Shown here in pieces: positions 36,876 to 45,577 of a stretch of 64,000 nucleotides of DNA. Made by a program: the position numbers and the translations under genes. A model generated the notes under the pieces. The model ran no database searches. It saw only the letters and a program-made list of their open reading frames with translations, and was not told the origin of the DNA. The stretch comes from an uncultured Pseudodesulfovibrio sp. (lineage in GTDB: Bacteria > Desulfobacterota > Desulfovibrionia > Desulfovibrionales > Desulfovibrionaceae): the NCBI RefSeq assembly GCF_963664965.1, contig NZ_OY761823.1:2312001-2376000 (forward strand). Direction: 5' to 3'. How positions within the stretch are numbered: position 1 is the first letter of the stretch; every line of letters starts with the position of its first letter.

Positions 36876-37715
36876 CTACTGAATCTGGTTTTCCCATTCA
36901 CTGGTAAAGAACCAGTACTGGTAGCGGTTTTGCAGCCAGCCTTCACCCATCTTTACGCGAATCCAGTTGTTGAGCCAGTTCAGGTAGTCCAGATCTCCCT
37001 TGCGTACGGCAAAGGCGATGGGTTCCTTGGTGAAGTCTTCCTTGAGCGGCAGGTAGAGCTTTTCGGGGTATTCCTTGATGAGATTGAACGGAAGCGGATT
37101 GGAAGCGACAACCGCGTGGACCCGGTTATTCAGGAGTTCCTGAATGGTCTGTGATTCCTCGTCGAAAAAGAGCTTTTCAGCTTTGGGCAGGAAGTTTTTT
37201 GCGGCGATGGCGGCGGTGGTGCCGAGACGGACCGCGATGGTGGTTTCCGGGTTGTTGAATTCTTCAAGGGTACTCCGTCCACCGGCCTGTTCCTTGCTTG
37301 CCGCGATGGACATGCCGGAAAATTCGTAGGGAATGGAGAAGTTTACCTTGATATTACGCTGTGGCGTGATGCCCATGCCGCCGATGATGATGTCGAATTT
37401 GCCGGTGAGCAGGGCCGGAATGATGCCGGACCATTTGGTCGGAACGAATTCCACTTTGACGCCGAGGTCCTCGGCCAGCTTGCGGGCGACTTCGATTTCA
37501 AAGCCGATGAAATTGCCGTTTTTGTCTTTCATTGCCCACGGCTTGAACGTGTCGAAGCCTACTTTGATAGTGCCGCGTTTCAGAATCGTATCAAGCTGAC
37601 TGGTCGTTTTGACGGTGTCGGCGGCTTGGGTTTGCTGCGGAGACTGTCCACATCCCAAAATGAATGCCATGAGACAAAAGATGGTCGAAAGGATCAATAG
37701 GCGTTGGGTTTTCAT
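36876..37715 (-). CDS. amino-acid ABC transporter substrate-binding lipoprotein
   Basis: A 279-residue family 3 solute-binding protein with a lipoprotein signal (lipobox ILGC). The fold starts TIKVGFDTFKPWAMKDKNGNFIGFEIEVA and contains GITPQR, whose Arg normally binds the alpha-carboxylate of the amino acid, followed by NFSIPY. AGGAGA precedes ATG 37715. The substrate may be a polar amino acid; the redox genes downstream make cystine worth testing. Confidence 0.92.
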   Translation of the reverse strand: MKTQRLLILSTIFCLMAFILGCGQSPQQTQAADTVKTTSQLDTILKRGTIKVGFDTFKPWAMKDKNGNFIGFEIEVARKLAEDLGVKVEFVPTKWSGIIPALLTGKFDIIIGGMGITPQRNIKVNFSIPYEFSGMSIAASKEQAGGRSTLEEFNNPETTIAVRLGTTAAIAAKNFLPKAEKLFFDEESQTIQELLNNRVHAVVASNPLPFNLIKEYPEKLYLPLKEDFTKEPIAFAVRKGDLDYLNWLNNWIRVKMGEGWLQNRYQYWFFTSEWENQIQ

Positions 37716-37738
37716 ACGTTTCTCCTTTTGCCGGAGGA

Positions 37739-37855
37739 TTAATTCCCGGCAGAAAATTGTTTCTTGCAAGATGTTTGGGCGAAGGTGACGTGTGAAACGC
37801 CCAGAATGGCAATCATGAGACCTTTGCCGGTTCTGACTGCTCTCCAGATGGTCAT
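37739..37855 (-). CDS. 38-residue small protein inside the amino-acid importer operon
   Basis: A short ORF, absent from usual length cut-offs, reads MTIWRAVRTGKGLMIAI... to a TAA at 37739. AGGAGG stands five bases before the ATG, the ideal position. Residues 13-25 are hydrophobic, ending TFAQTSC, like a short signal peptide or single-pass segment, followed by a basic tail with one Cys. It starts 22 bases after the first permease and ends 23 bases before the binding-protein start. The function is unknown. Confidence 0.55.
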   Translation of the reverse strand: MTIWRAVRTGKGLMIAILGVSHVTFAQTSCKKQFSAGN

Positions 37856-37877
37856 GGCGTCCTCCTGTGGGTTGAGG

Positions 37878-38693
37878 TTAGGCGCGCTGGCCGTTGGTCC
37901 GTCGTTCCAGCAGTCTTACCAAGGCTGACAGGCTCAGGGTAATGGCAAGGTAGATGGCTGCGACAGTGAACCAGATTTCAAATGTCAAAAATGTTTCGGC
38001 GTCAATCATTCGTCCCCGCTGGGTCAGGTCGAGAATGGCGACCGTGCTCACAAGGGCTGAATCTTTGATAAGGGAGACTGCTTGGCTTGTAAGGGGCGGG
38101 AGAACCCGTCGGATGGCTTGCGGCAGGATAATGTAGCGATACATCGCGTAGGGAGACATGCCGAGACTTTTGGCGGCTTCCCACTGACCATTCTCAATGG
38201 AGGTGATCCCGGCACGGAATATTTCCGAAGCATAGGCCCCCTCAAAAAGACTCAGGGCGACAACCGCAGCCCAGAAACCGGACATGCCGATGATCGGGGC
38301 GACGACAAAATAGATGAAGAAGATCTGTATGAGCAGAGGGGAGTTTCGTATCAGCTCCATGTAGACGCGAGCGACCCCTCTGCCTGCCCATGAATTGGAC
38401 ATTCGCAAAAGGGCGGTGGTCAGGCCGATAACAAGCATCAGCGTCATGCTGATCGCCGTGATCTGGAAAGTGATGCCAAGCCCCTTCATCAGGGGCCCCC
38501 AATGAAATCCATCGTCGGAAAACTGCCAGAGATACTGGGGAATTCGGTACCATTGCCAGTTGTATCCGAGACGTTCTGTCCCGAGGATGAGAAACCATGC
38601 AAGGCATGTCATGACAAGCAGGTATTTTGCGGTGTCGAGCAGGGGCGAAGATTTGAAAATCAAACGGGGACGTTGGATGCTGATTTCGGGCAT
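37878..38693 (-). CDS. amino-acid ABC transporter permease
   Basis: A 271-residue permease related to the one downstream: similar EAA loop EAAKSLGMSPYAMYRYIILPQAI and the RNSPLLIQIFFIYF helix. As the first gene of the operon it is probably the partner permease of a heterodimeric importer. AAGGAT lies before the ATG. No ATPase gene is found in the operon or elsewhere in the window that fits this family. Confidence 0.9.
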   Translation of the reverse strand: MPEISIQRPRLIFKSSPLLDTAKYLLVMTCLAWFLILGTERLGYNWQWYRIPQYLWQFSDDGFHWGPLMKGLGITFQITAISMTLMLVIGLTTALLRMSNSWAGRGVARVYMELIRNSPLLIQIFFIYFVVAPIIGMSGFWAAVVALSLFEGAYASEIFRAGITSIENGQWEAAKSLGMSPYAMYRYIILPQAIRRVLPPLTSQAVSLIKDSALVSTVAILDLTQRGRMIDAETFLTFEIWFTVAAIYLAITLSLSALVRLLERRTNGQRA

Positions 38694-38804
38694 GAATCCT
38701 TATGTCGATTAGATGGTTGCTGTAAAAAAAAGCCAAGCTACGCCAATAGGCATACCAGATTCGACATGAGAATTCAGGTGTTATTCCATCTTTTTCTGGT
38801 GAAA

Positions 38805-39449
38805 TTATTTCGACTGTTGGGTCAGATTGTTTTCGATTATGGATTTGATGCGATCAAAGACTTCATCCGGAGTGGCTCCGGCATTGGCGATTTTGATGCG
38901 GTCACGGTTGAGAGCCGCCCATGTGAGATAGCCTTCCCGAATGCGGTTGTGGAAAGATATGTGCTCGGCTTCGAATCTGCCTTCTTCCTTGGCTTTGCCT
39001 TCTTCAAGGTTTCGCAGGGTGGCGCGTTTGAGGCCTATTTCCGGGTCAATGTCGAGAACGATGGTCAGGTCGGGCCAGAGGCCGTCCACGGCGACTTCGT
39101 TGAGTTGTTGAAGAACCTTGGTGTCGAGGCCTCGTCCGTATCCCTGATAAACAATGGTGGAATCGGCAAAACGGTCACAGAGAACCACTTTCCCTGCTTC
39201 AATTTCCGGGCGGATGACCTGAGCGATGTGCTGGGCGCGGTCCGCCAGATACAGGAACAGTTCGGTGATCGGCGTGAGATCCTTGTTGTCCACATGAAGC
39301 AGCATTTTGCGAAGCTCCTGTCCGACGCGGCTGCCGCCCGGTTCCAATGTAAGAAAAACTTCGCGGCCCTGCGCTTCGAAGTATTCCTTGACGCGGGTGA
39401 TCTGGGTCGTTTTGCCGGTGCCTTCTATGCCTTCAAAGGTAATAAACAT
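38805..39449 (-). CDS. tmk: thymidylate kinase
   Basis: Tmk phosphorylates dTMP to dTDP. The 214-residue protein has the P-loop EGIEGTGKTT (6-15), EPGGS in place of the usual REPGGT, and DRFADSTIVYQGYGRG, the substrate/lid region. It overlaps the 3' end of the yhaM-like gene by 25 bases. The spacing and codon use are ordinary. Confidence 0.95.
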   Translation of the reverse strand: MFITFEGIEGTGKTTQITRVKEYFEAQGREVFLTLEPGGSRVGQELRKMLLHVDNKDLTPITELFLYLADRAQHIAQVIRPEIEAGKVVLCDRFADSTIVYQGYGRGLDTKVLQQLNEVAVDGLWPDLTIVLDIDPEIGLKRATLRNLEEGKAKEEGRFEAEHISFHNRIREGYLTWAALNRDRIKIANAGATPDEVFDRIKSIIENNLTQQSK

Positions 39450-40465
39450 TGGTTCTCCGGTCTGTCGTTTTTCTTTTTGGAGTTGTCCGGTGTTGCCGGG
39501 GCGCGGAAGACGTTGCGGTCCAGAAAGCGAAGGAAAGGGGACCAGTCCTGTCCATTCTTGTCCATGTCGCCATACGCCTGATCAATCATGTTCAGCTTGG
39601 CGTCCATGTTGTCGGCAAAGTGAAGGACAAATGCTTCGGGGGTCTTGGGGCGAATCGGCGAGCCGAAGTCATGTTCGCCGTGATGGCTTGTAATCAGGTG
39701 CCTGAGATGAAGCTTGAGCCCTTCGTCGAGAGCCTTGCTGCGTTTCAGGAATGGCTCGAGCTTGTCCTGACCGATCTGGATATGGCCCAACAGCCGTCCT
39801 TCGTCGGTATAGTCGTTGGCAAGTCCTCCGGATAATTCCCATGCCTTGCCGAGGTCATGAAAAATGGCTCCTGCGAGCAGTGTCTGCCGGTCAAGGGACG
39901 GATAGACGTCACACAGGGCCATGCAGGCTCGTGCGACACCGAGGGTATGCTCCAGCAGTCCTCCGACATATGCGTGATGCACGGTTTTGGCTCCCGGAGC
40001 TGTCATGAGCCGGTTTCTGATCTCATCACTGGTGAGCACTTTGCGGCAGAAATTCTTCCATGGCGCATATTTCATGTGCTCCATGACGAGGTCTTCCAAC
40101 GCTTCCATCAGTTCATCCGGTGGCGTGCTGGATGTCGGCAGAAAGTCGGACAGGTCTATGTCCGCGCTGTTCATATCGATCAATTCCATATGATCGACTT
40201 TGAGTTGATTCTTGTCCCGGTAGTTTTCGACGAAACCTTGTACTCGGGCCATCTGTCCCGGCTCCAGAGAAGGGTATTCCTGACTCTTCGGACTCCATAT
40301 CTTGCCGTCGATCTTGCCAGTTGCGTCCTGAAATGTCAGATTCCAATAAGGACCGTTGCGGGATTGGGCCATGTTGGCCGCTGCCAGAAGGAAGGTGTCA
40401 TTCACCCCGTTTCCGGGAGAAAGCTCTTGTATATACTGCGACTTTTTGGTCACGTTTCTTGCCAT
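39425..40465 (-). CDS. YhaM-like OB-fold / HD-domain 3'-5' exoribonuclease
   Basis: A 346-residue protein with an N-terminal OB fold (YWNLTFQDATGKIDGKIWS) and a C-terminal HD domain: HHAYVGGLLEHTLGVA, AIFHDLGK (His-Asp) and SHHGEHDFGSP. This is the YhaM/CbfI arrangement that acts as a 3'-5' exonuclease on RNA or DNA. The ATG at 40465 (MARNVTKK) is chosen; the longer frame to 40531 lacks support. Its start region faces surE. Confidence 0.87.
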   Translation of the reverse strand: MARNVTKKSQYIQELSPGNGVNDTFLLAAANMAQSRNGPYWNLTFQDATGKIDGKIWSPKSQEYPSLEPGQMARVQGFVENYRDKNQLKVDHMELIDMNSADIDLSDFLPTSSTPPDELMEALEDLVMEHMKYAPWKNFCRKVLTSDEIRNRLMTAPGAKTVHHAYVGGLLEHTLGVARACMALCDVYPSLDRQTLLAGAIFHDLGKAWELSGGLANDYTDEGRLLGHIQIGQDKLEPFLKRSKALDEGLKLHLRHLITSHHGEHDFGSPIRPKTPEAFVLHFADNMDAKLNMIDQAYGDMDKNGQDWSPFLRFLDRNVFRAPATPDNSKKKNDRPENQCLLPLKA

Positions 40466-40601
40466 ATGGTTGATGTTGAGGTACCTCGGCCCGGTAGACA
40501 ATCTGTCTTGATGGGCTGCTTGCAGACGCATCCCGCCTGCTACAGGTTTATGAACCTGATTTCACTGTGATTGTCAAATCAAGACCGACAAAGGAAGGAC
40601 T

Positions 40602-41354
40602 ATGAATATACTACTCGCCAATGATGACGGCATTCAGGCCGTAGGGTTGCGCGCTCTGTATTTTGCCTTGATCGAGGCCGGACACACGGTCGAAGTCGTT
40701 GCGCCAGTCACCGAACAGTCGGCGGTAGGTCACGCGGTGACGCTGTCCATGCCCGTGAGGGTCAAGGAATTTCGTGAAAACGGATTTGTGGGAAGAGGGG
40801 TGTACGGAACTCCGGTGGATTGTGTGAAGCTCGGATTGTCCACATTGCTTGATGAAAAACCGGACCTTGTCCTTTCGGGAATCAATGCCGGTGCCAACGT
40901 CGGGGTGGATATCCTGTATTCGGGAACCGTGTCTGCCGCCACGGAAGGAGCACTCATGGAGATTCCGGCCATGGCCGTTTCCATGGATGATTTCAATCCT
41001 GTCGATCTCAGTGGACAGGCTCGCTATTGTGCGGACTTGCTGCCCAAGGTCCCGTGGGATAAATTGCCGCGTAAGTGTGTGCTGAATCTCAATTTCCCGA
41101 AAGGGGCCGTCGAGGATGCCGGGGGAATGGTCTTGTGTCCGCATACCCGGGCCTCATATGAGGATTGGTACGATACGCGGCAGGACCCCCGCGGCAGGCC
41201 GTATTACTGGCTTGACGGTGCCATTCCTCCGGAACGCATCAGTCCAGACCGGGATCGTGCCTTGCTGACGGAGGGGCACATTACGCTTACTCCATTACAT
41301 TTTGATTTTACGGACAGGGCTGCTATGGATATATTGGACAGCGAGTTGGTCTGA
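40602..41354 (+). CDS. surE: 5'/3'-nucleotidase SurE
   Basis: SurE removes phosphate from nucleoside monophosphates and polyphosphate with a divalent metal. The 250-residue protein has the metal-binding NDDGI (7-11), SAVGHAVTL and SGINAGANVG motifs. AAGGAAGG is suitably placed before the ATG. It is divergent from the yhaM-like gene. Confidence 0.95.
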   Translation: MNILLANDDGIQAVGLRALYFALIEAGHTVEVVAPVTEQSAVGHAVTLSMPVRVKEFRENGFVGRGVYGTPVDCVKLGLSTLLDEKPDLVLSGINAGANVGVDILYSGTVSAATEGALMEIPAMAVSMDDFNPVDLSGQARYCADLLPKVPWDKLPRKCVLNLNFPKGAVEDAGGMVLCPHTRASYEDWYDTRQDPRGRPYYWLDGAIPPERISPDRDRALLTEGHITLTPLHFDFTDRAAMDILDSELV

Positions 41355-41437
41355 CTTTTTGTTTTGAAAATAATTGCAATCGTATTGGCATTCTCTTTCT
41401 ATACTCTAGGGACTCTAAACAGCAGGAGGAAGTTCAC

Positions 41438-42421
41438 ATGGCTATCAAGATAGGTTTGAACGGATTTGGACGGATCGGGCGGTATCTGGCTCGTTTGCTG
41501 GCCGAGGAAAAAGATTTGGAACTGGTGGCAGTTAATGCCCGTGCATCCAATGAGGATCTGGCCCATCTTTTGAAATACGATTCGGTTCATGGCCGTTTTC
41601 TCGACGTTGAACCTACTGATACCGGTTTCAAGATGAACGGCAAGCCTGTCACTGTTACGCGCAACGCGCCGGGTGAATGGACCTGGGGTGACCTTGGTTG
41701 TGATATCGTTGTCGAATCCACCGGCAAGTTCCGTGATCGTGAAAGCTGTGAGAAGATGATCGCCTGCGGAGCCAAGAAAGTATTGATTTCCGCTCCTGGT
41801 TCTGATCCGGACGCCACTGTAGTCATCGGGGTCAATGATGATCTGCTCAAGCCGGAACACAATATCATTTCCAACGCCTCCTGCACCACCAACTGCCTTG
41901 CTCCGGTCGCCAAGGTCGTTAACGACCAGTTCGGAATCAAGCACGGCATCATGACTACTGTTCACTCCTATACCATGAGCCAGCGTATTCTTGATGGTTC
42001 GCACAAGGATTTGCGTCGAGCCCGTGCCTGCGCCGTGAACATGGTGCCCACCACCACTGGTGCGGCCAAGGCTGTCGGTCTGGTTATTCCTGAACTCAAC
42101 GGTGTTCTCGACGGCATGGCTATTCGTGTTCCCACTCCGAATGTCTCTCTTGTCGATCTGGTCTGCGAATTGGAAAAGCCCACTACGGCCGAGGAAGTCA
42201 ACGCAGCCCTCAAGGCCGCAGCCAATGATTCCATGGGCTACACTGACGAACCTCTTGTGTCTGTTGATTTCATGGGCTCCACTTTCGGTGGGGTGGTTGA
42301 CAGCAGCCTTACCCGTGTCATGGGCGACACACAGCTCAAGCTTATCATTTGGTACGATAATGAAGCCGGTTTCACCAACCAGCTTCTGCGTTTGACCAGA
42401 AAGGTCGCCGGAATGATGTAG
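41438..42421 (+). CDS. gap: glyceraldehyde-3-phosphate dehydrogenase, type I
   Basis: Glycolytic/gluconeogenic enzyme, 327 residues. The NAD motif NGFGRIGR (8-15) and the catalytic Cys149 in SNASCTTNC with partner His176 are intact. At the end of the second strand the usual ND is replaced by NARAS (33-37), losing the Asp that reads the adenosine ribose, which would permit NADP. AGGAGG precedes the ATG. A terminator follows. Confidence 0.95.
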   Translation: MAIKIGLNGFGRIGRYLARLLAEEKDLELVAVNARASNEDLAHLLKYDSVHGRFLDVEPTDTGFKMNGKPVTVTRNAPGEWTWGDLGCDIVVESTGKFRDRESCEKMIACGAKKVLISAPGSDPDATVVIGVNDDLLKPEHNIISNASCTTNCLAPVAKVVNDQFGIKHGIMTTVHSYTMSQRILDGSHKDLRRARACAVNMVPTTTGAAKAVGLVIPELNGVLDGMAIRVPTPNVSLVDLVCELEKPTTAEEVNAALKAAANDSMGYTDEPLVSVDFMGSTFGGVVDSSLTRVMGDTQLKLIIWYDNEAGFTNQLLRLTRKVAGMM

Positions 42422-42443
42422 CTGAAACTGCATTGAAAGCAAT

Positions 42444-42478
42444 AAAGCCGCCATGTGTTTGCATGGGGGCTTTTTTTG
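42444..42478 (+). terminator. rho-independent terminator after gap
   Basis: AAAGCC-CCATG pairs with CATGG-GGCTTT across one G-G mismatch, followed by seven Ts. Confidence 0.85.
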
Positions 42479-42532
42479 TATGAAATGGGAAGAGAAAAAA
42501 CGGGAAAACTGAGGGGGAGCAATGTTGATGTG

Positions 42533-42560
42533 TTTAGTATTCAATTAAAGTCGTTATAAT
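42533..42560 (+). promoter_or_regulatory. putative sigma70 promoter of the HDOD gene
   Basis: TTTAGT, 16-base spacer, consensus TATAAT (42555-42560). The leader would be about 90 bases. Confidence 0.5.
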
Positions 42561-42656
42561 ACTTTACTCATAAAAAGAAGTTTATTATCGGATACTTTGA
42601 AGTTGGATCAGAAATTAGGCAGTTGCTTCTACTATAAGATAGGGGATGGTTTTTCC

Positions 42657-43916
42657 ATGAACGAAGTCAGCAGTGAATCCGGTACAGAGGAATCCGCTTT
42701 TCTAGTTCGGCAACCTGTTTTTACCCGAGATAAAGATATCTGGGGATATGAGTTGGTGGCCAGTGCCGTCCCGGTCATGGCAGATGGCAAACTTGCTTCC
42801 TCCTTTGCTGAATTGGTTTCGGTATATCAGTCCAATCTGGCCAATCTTGATGGTGGCTTTGTCGAGGGTAAGAAAATCCTGATGGATATATTCAAGGAGA
42901 CGCAGCTTTCCTGTTGTCAGCTTCCTGAAAGATGCGATCAATGCATCGTTGGTTTGTCTCAGGAAATCGCGGCAGCTTCTGCCTGTCCGTCATTTGTCGA
43001 TTCCTTGCGCGAGGGTGGTGTCGGGGTTGCTCTAGACGAGGGGATTGAGGCGGATATTTTCAAGCATTTTGCGGATAAGTGTGATGTGGTCAAGGTTTCT
43101 CTGGCCGATAAGACACCGCAGGAAATCGTAAAGATTCGGCAGAAATACAAGGGATATGATTTTGAACTGCTCGCTACGGACGTGACGAGCTGGGAGGCGT
43201 ACGAGGGAACGCGAGCCTTGGGGTTCTCCTATTTTCAGGGACCGTTTTTTTCGATCCCGCGGATTGAAAAGGGTAAGGAAATATCAGCCAGCGCTGTATC
43301 CAAGCTGCAATTGCTGCGTGAACTCGGTAATCCGAATTGCGAGATGGAAGAGCTGGCAACGATTATCGCGTCGGACGTTTCGCTGAGCTACCGGATTCTC
43401 AAATATATAAATTCTGCATCGTTCGGGTTGAAGAATAAGATCAAATCCATTCAGCAGGCAGTTTCACTGCTTGGCCTCAATGAAGTCCGGCATTGGGCTA
43501 CGGTTGTCGTCATGACCGACCTCGATTCCACTCCCAAGGGTGAAGAGTTGGCTTTCATGGCATTGCAGCGCGGACGTTTTCTCAGCCGCCTTGTCGAAGG
43601 CATGAAGGGCTTCAAGTATTCGCCCAATACAATGTTCATGCTTGGTCTGTTTTCAAAGCTGGATGCCTTATTGTCGTATCCCATGGAAGAGGCGTTGAAG
43701 GATATTCCGCTGGATCCGGAAATCAAGGACGGTCTGTGCGGCACGCTGAACGAATTCAGGGATTGGCTCAGGATGCTTGATGCAATCGAGATTGGCAACT
43801 GGGCGATTGCCAATGACATTTTGAGTCGTCATGGAGCCTGTTTCACTGATGCAGCCACACAGTATATGAAGGCTGCATCCTGGGCAGCGCATCAACTGCC
43901 TGATATGAAAAAATAG
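42657..43916 (+). CDS. HDOD-domain protein with degenerate EAL-like N-terminal domain
   Basis: A 419-residue signalling protein of the YuxH kind. The N-terminal region (LVRQPVFTRDKDIWGYELV onward, with a degenerate FELLATDV where an active EAL enzyme has conserved acids) resembles an inactive EAL fold. The HDOD domain (about 205-400) has the HD-like fold without metal ligands (ELATIIASDVSLSYRILKYINSASFGL). Such proteins act in cyclic-di-GMP or chemotaxis signalling; the target is unknown. ATG 42657 has AGGGG about 11 bases upstream. Confidence 0.85.
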   Translation: MNEVSSESGTEESAFLVRQPVFTRDKDIWGYELVASAVPVMADGKLASSFAELVSVYQSNLANLDGGFVEGKKILMDIFKETQLSCCQLPERCDQCIVGLSQEIAAASACPSFVDSLREGGVGVALDEGIEADIFKHFADKCDVVKVSLADKTPQEIVKIRQKYKGYDFELLATDVTSWEAYEGTRALGFSYFQGPFFSIPRIEKGKEISASAVSKLQLLRELGNPNCEMEELATIIASDVSLSYRILKYINSASFGLKNKIKSIQQAVSLLGLNEVRHWATVVVMTDLDSTPKGEELAFMALQRGRFLSRLVEGMKGFKYSPNTMFMLGLFSKLDALLSYPMEEALKDIPLDPEIKDGLCGTLNEFRDWLRMLDAIEIGNWAIANDILSRHGACFTDAATQYMKAASWAAHQLPDMKK

Positions 43917-43932
43917 TAAAACATTCCAAAAA

Positions 43933-43978
43933 GTAAAAAAGGCCGGACTGCGAAGCCCGGCCTTTTTTTTGTTGTAAC
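43933..43978. terminator. bidirectional terminator between HDOD gene and cimA
   Basis: AAAAAAGGCCGG and CCGGCCTTTTTTTT form a GC-rich stem with A- and T-tracts on both flanks. Confidence 0.9.
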
Positions 43979-43981
43979 GAA

Positions 43982-45577
43982 TTATTGTGAGCGCCTGATG
44001 TCGTCGCGGAAAAGCTTGTAGTTGATCGCGTCAACTACAGCCTGCCAACTTGCCTCGATGATGTTGTGCGAGACACCCATAGTGGTCCAGCGTTCGTACT
44101 TGTCGCCGGTTTCAATGAGAACCCGAACAAATGAGGCGGTGCCGCCTGTGTCACGGACTGCACCGGACAGGACGCGTACCTTGAAGTCGAGTAGACGGGT
44201 TTCCTTGAGTGCCGGGTAGAAGCGTTCAAGTCCTTTTCGCAGCGCCCGGTCAAGGGCGTTGACCGGGCCCATGCCGGTCGCTGCCGTATGTTCCTGCTGA
44301 CCTTTGACATCCACGATGACTGTTGCTTCCGTAAAGGGTTCGGCATCGCCTTCCCGTTTGGCGTCTACGACAAAGAAATTGTGGAACGAGAAATAGTTCA
44401 GAGGCTTCCCAAGCGCTTCCAGCAATATGAGCTCAAAAGAGGCATCTGCCACGGAATACTCGTAGCCCATGCTTTCCTTGATCTTGAGTTCCTTGAGCAG
44501 ACGATCGACAGTGGGATCGCTTTTGCCCAGCTCGTAGCCCAGTTCCTTGGCCTTGAACAGAATATTGCTTTTTCCTGCCTGATCGGAAAGCAGAACGCGC
44601 TGCTCGTTGCCGACAGAGGCGGGCGCAATGTGTTCATAGGTCCGGGAATCCTTGAGAATTGCGCTGACGTGGATTCCACCCTTGTGAGCAAAGGCGGAAG
44701 CTCCGACGAACGGCTGGCGCATGAATGGGCGCAGGTTCGCTGTCTCGCTGACGAAATGGGACGTTGTCGTCAGGCGCTGCATATTCTCATGGCCAATGGT
44801 TTCAATGCCCATCTTGAGCTCAAGGTTGGGAATGACCGAGCAGAGGTTCGCGTTGCCGCATCTTTCGCCATACCCGTTGATGGTTCCCTGAACCTGAGTC
44901 GCTCCACACCGCACCGCTTCAATGGAGTTGGCAACGGCCGACTCGGAGTCGTTGTGGGCATGGATGCCGAATTGGGCTTCAGGAAGAGCGGCTGTGACCG
45001 CATGCATGGCCGCAGTGATCTCCGAAGTCAGTGTGCCGCCGTTGGTGTCGCAGAGAATCAGTCGAGCAGCGCCCGCTTCGTGTGCGGTTCTGATTGCACT
45101 GAGTGCGTATTCGGGATTGTTTTTGTAGCCGTCAAAGAAGTGTTCAGCGTCGAAGATGACCTCATCGACCCGTTCATTGAGGTAACTGATGCTGTTGGCA
45201 ATCAGTTCGAGATTGCGTTCAAGCGAGATGCCGAGAGCGGTGGTGGCATGGAGGTCCCAACTCTTGCCGAAGATGGTGATGACCGATGTCTCGGCTTCGA
45301 GAAGGGAGGCGAGGTTGGGATCGTTTTCCGGCGTGGTCTTTGCCAGATGCGTACTGCCGAAGGCGGTCAGTTTCGCGTTTTCAAAGGTGTGACTTTTGAT
45401 TTTGTCGAAGAATTTCTTGTCGGTGGGATTGGACCCCGGCCAGCCCGCCTCGATGTAATGGATACCCATTTCATCGAGTTTGTGGGCTATGTGGATTTTG
45501 TCCAGAGTGGACAGGTTGAGTTCTTCGGCCTGGGCCCCATCTCGCAGTGTAGTGTCGTATATCGTTACTTTTTTCAT
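43982..45577 (-). CDS. cimA: citramalate synthase
   Basis: CimA condenses pyruvate and acetyl-CoA to (R)-citramalate, opening a threonine-independent route to 2-oxobutanoate and isoleucine. The 531-residue protein has the DRE-TIM signature DTTLRDGAQ (8-16) and HAHNDSESAVANS, with a C-terminal regulatory (LeuA dimer-type) domain at about 395-520. The N-terminal ELNLSTLDKIHIAHKLDEMG is typical of CimA rather than LeuA. The start overlaps the lysC stop (ATGA). Confidence 0.93.
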   Translation of the reverse strand: MKKVTIYDTTLRDGAQAEELNLSTLDKIHIAHKLDEMGIHYIEAGWPGSNPTDKKFFDKIKSHTFENAKLTAFGSTHLAKTTPENDPNLASLLEAETSVITIFGKSWDLHATTALGISLERNLELIANSISYLNERVDEVIFDAEHFFDGYKNNPEYALSAIRTAHEAGAARLILCDTNGGTLTSEITAAMHAVTAALPEAQFGIHAHNDSESAVANSIEAVRCGATQVQGTINGYGERCGNANLCSVIPNLELKMGIETIGHENMQRLTTTSHFVSETANLRPFMRQPFVGASAFAHKGGIHVSAILKDSRTYEHIAPASVGNEQRVLLSDQAGKSNILFKAKELGYELGKSDPTVDRLLKELKIKESMGYEYSVADASFELILLEALGKPLNYFSFHNFFVVDAKREGDAEPFTEATVIVDVKGQQEHTAATGMGPVNALDRALRKGLERFYPALKETRLLDFKVRVLSGAVRDTGGTASFVRVLIETGDKYERWTTMGVSHNIIEASWQAVVDAINYKLFRDDIRRSQ

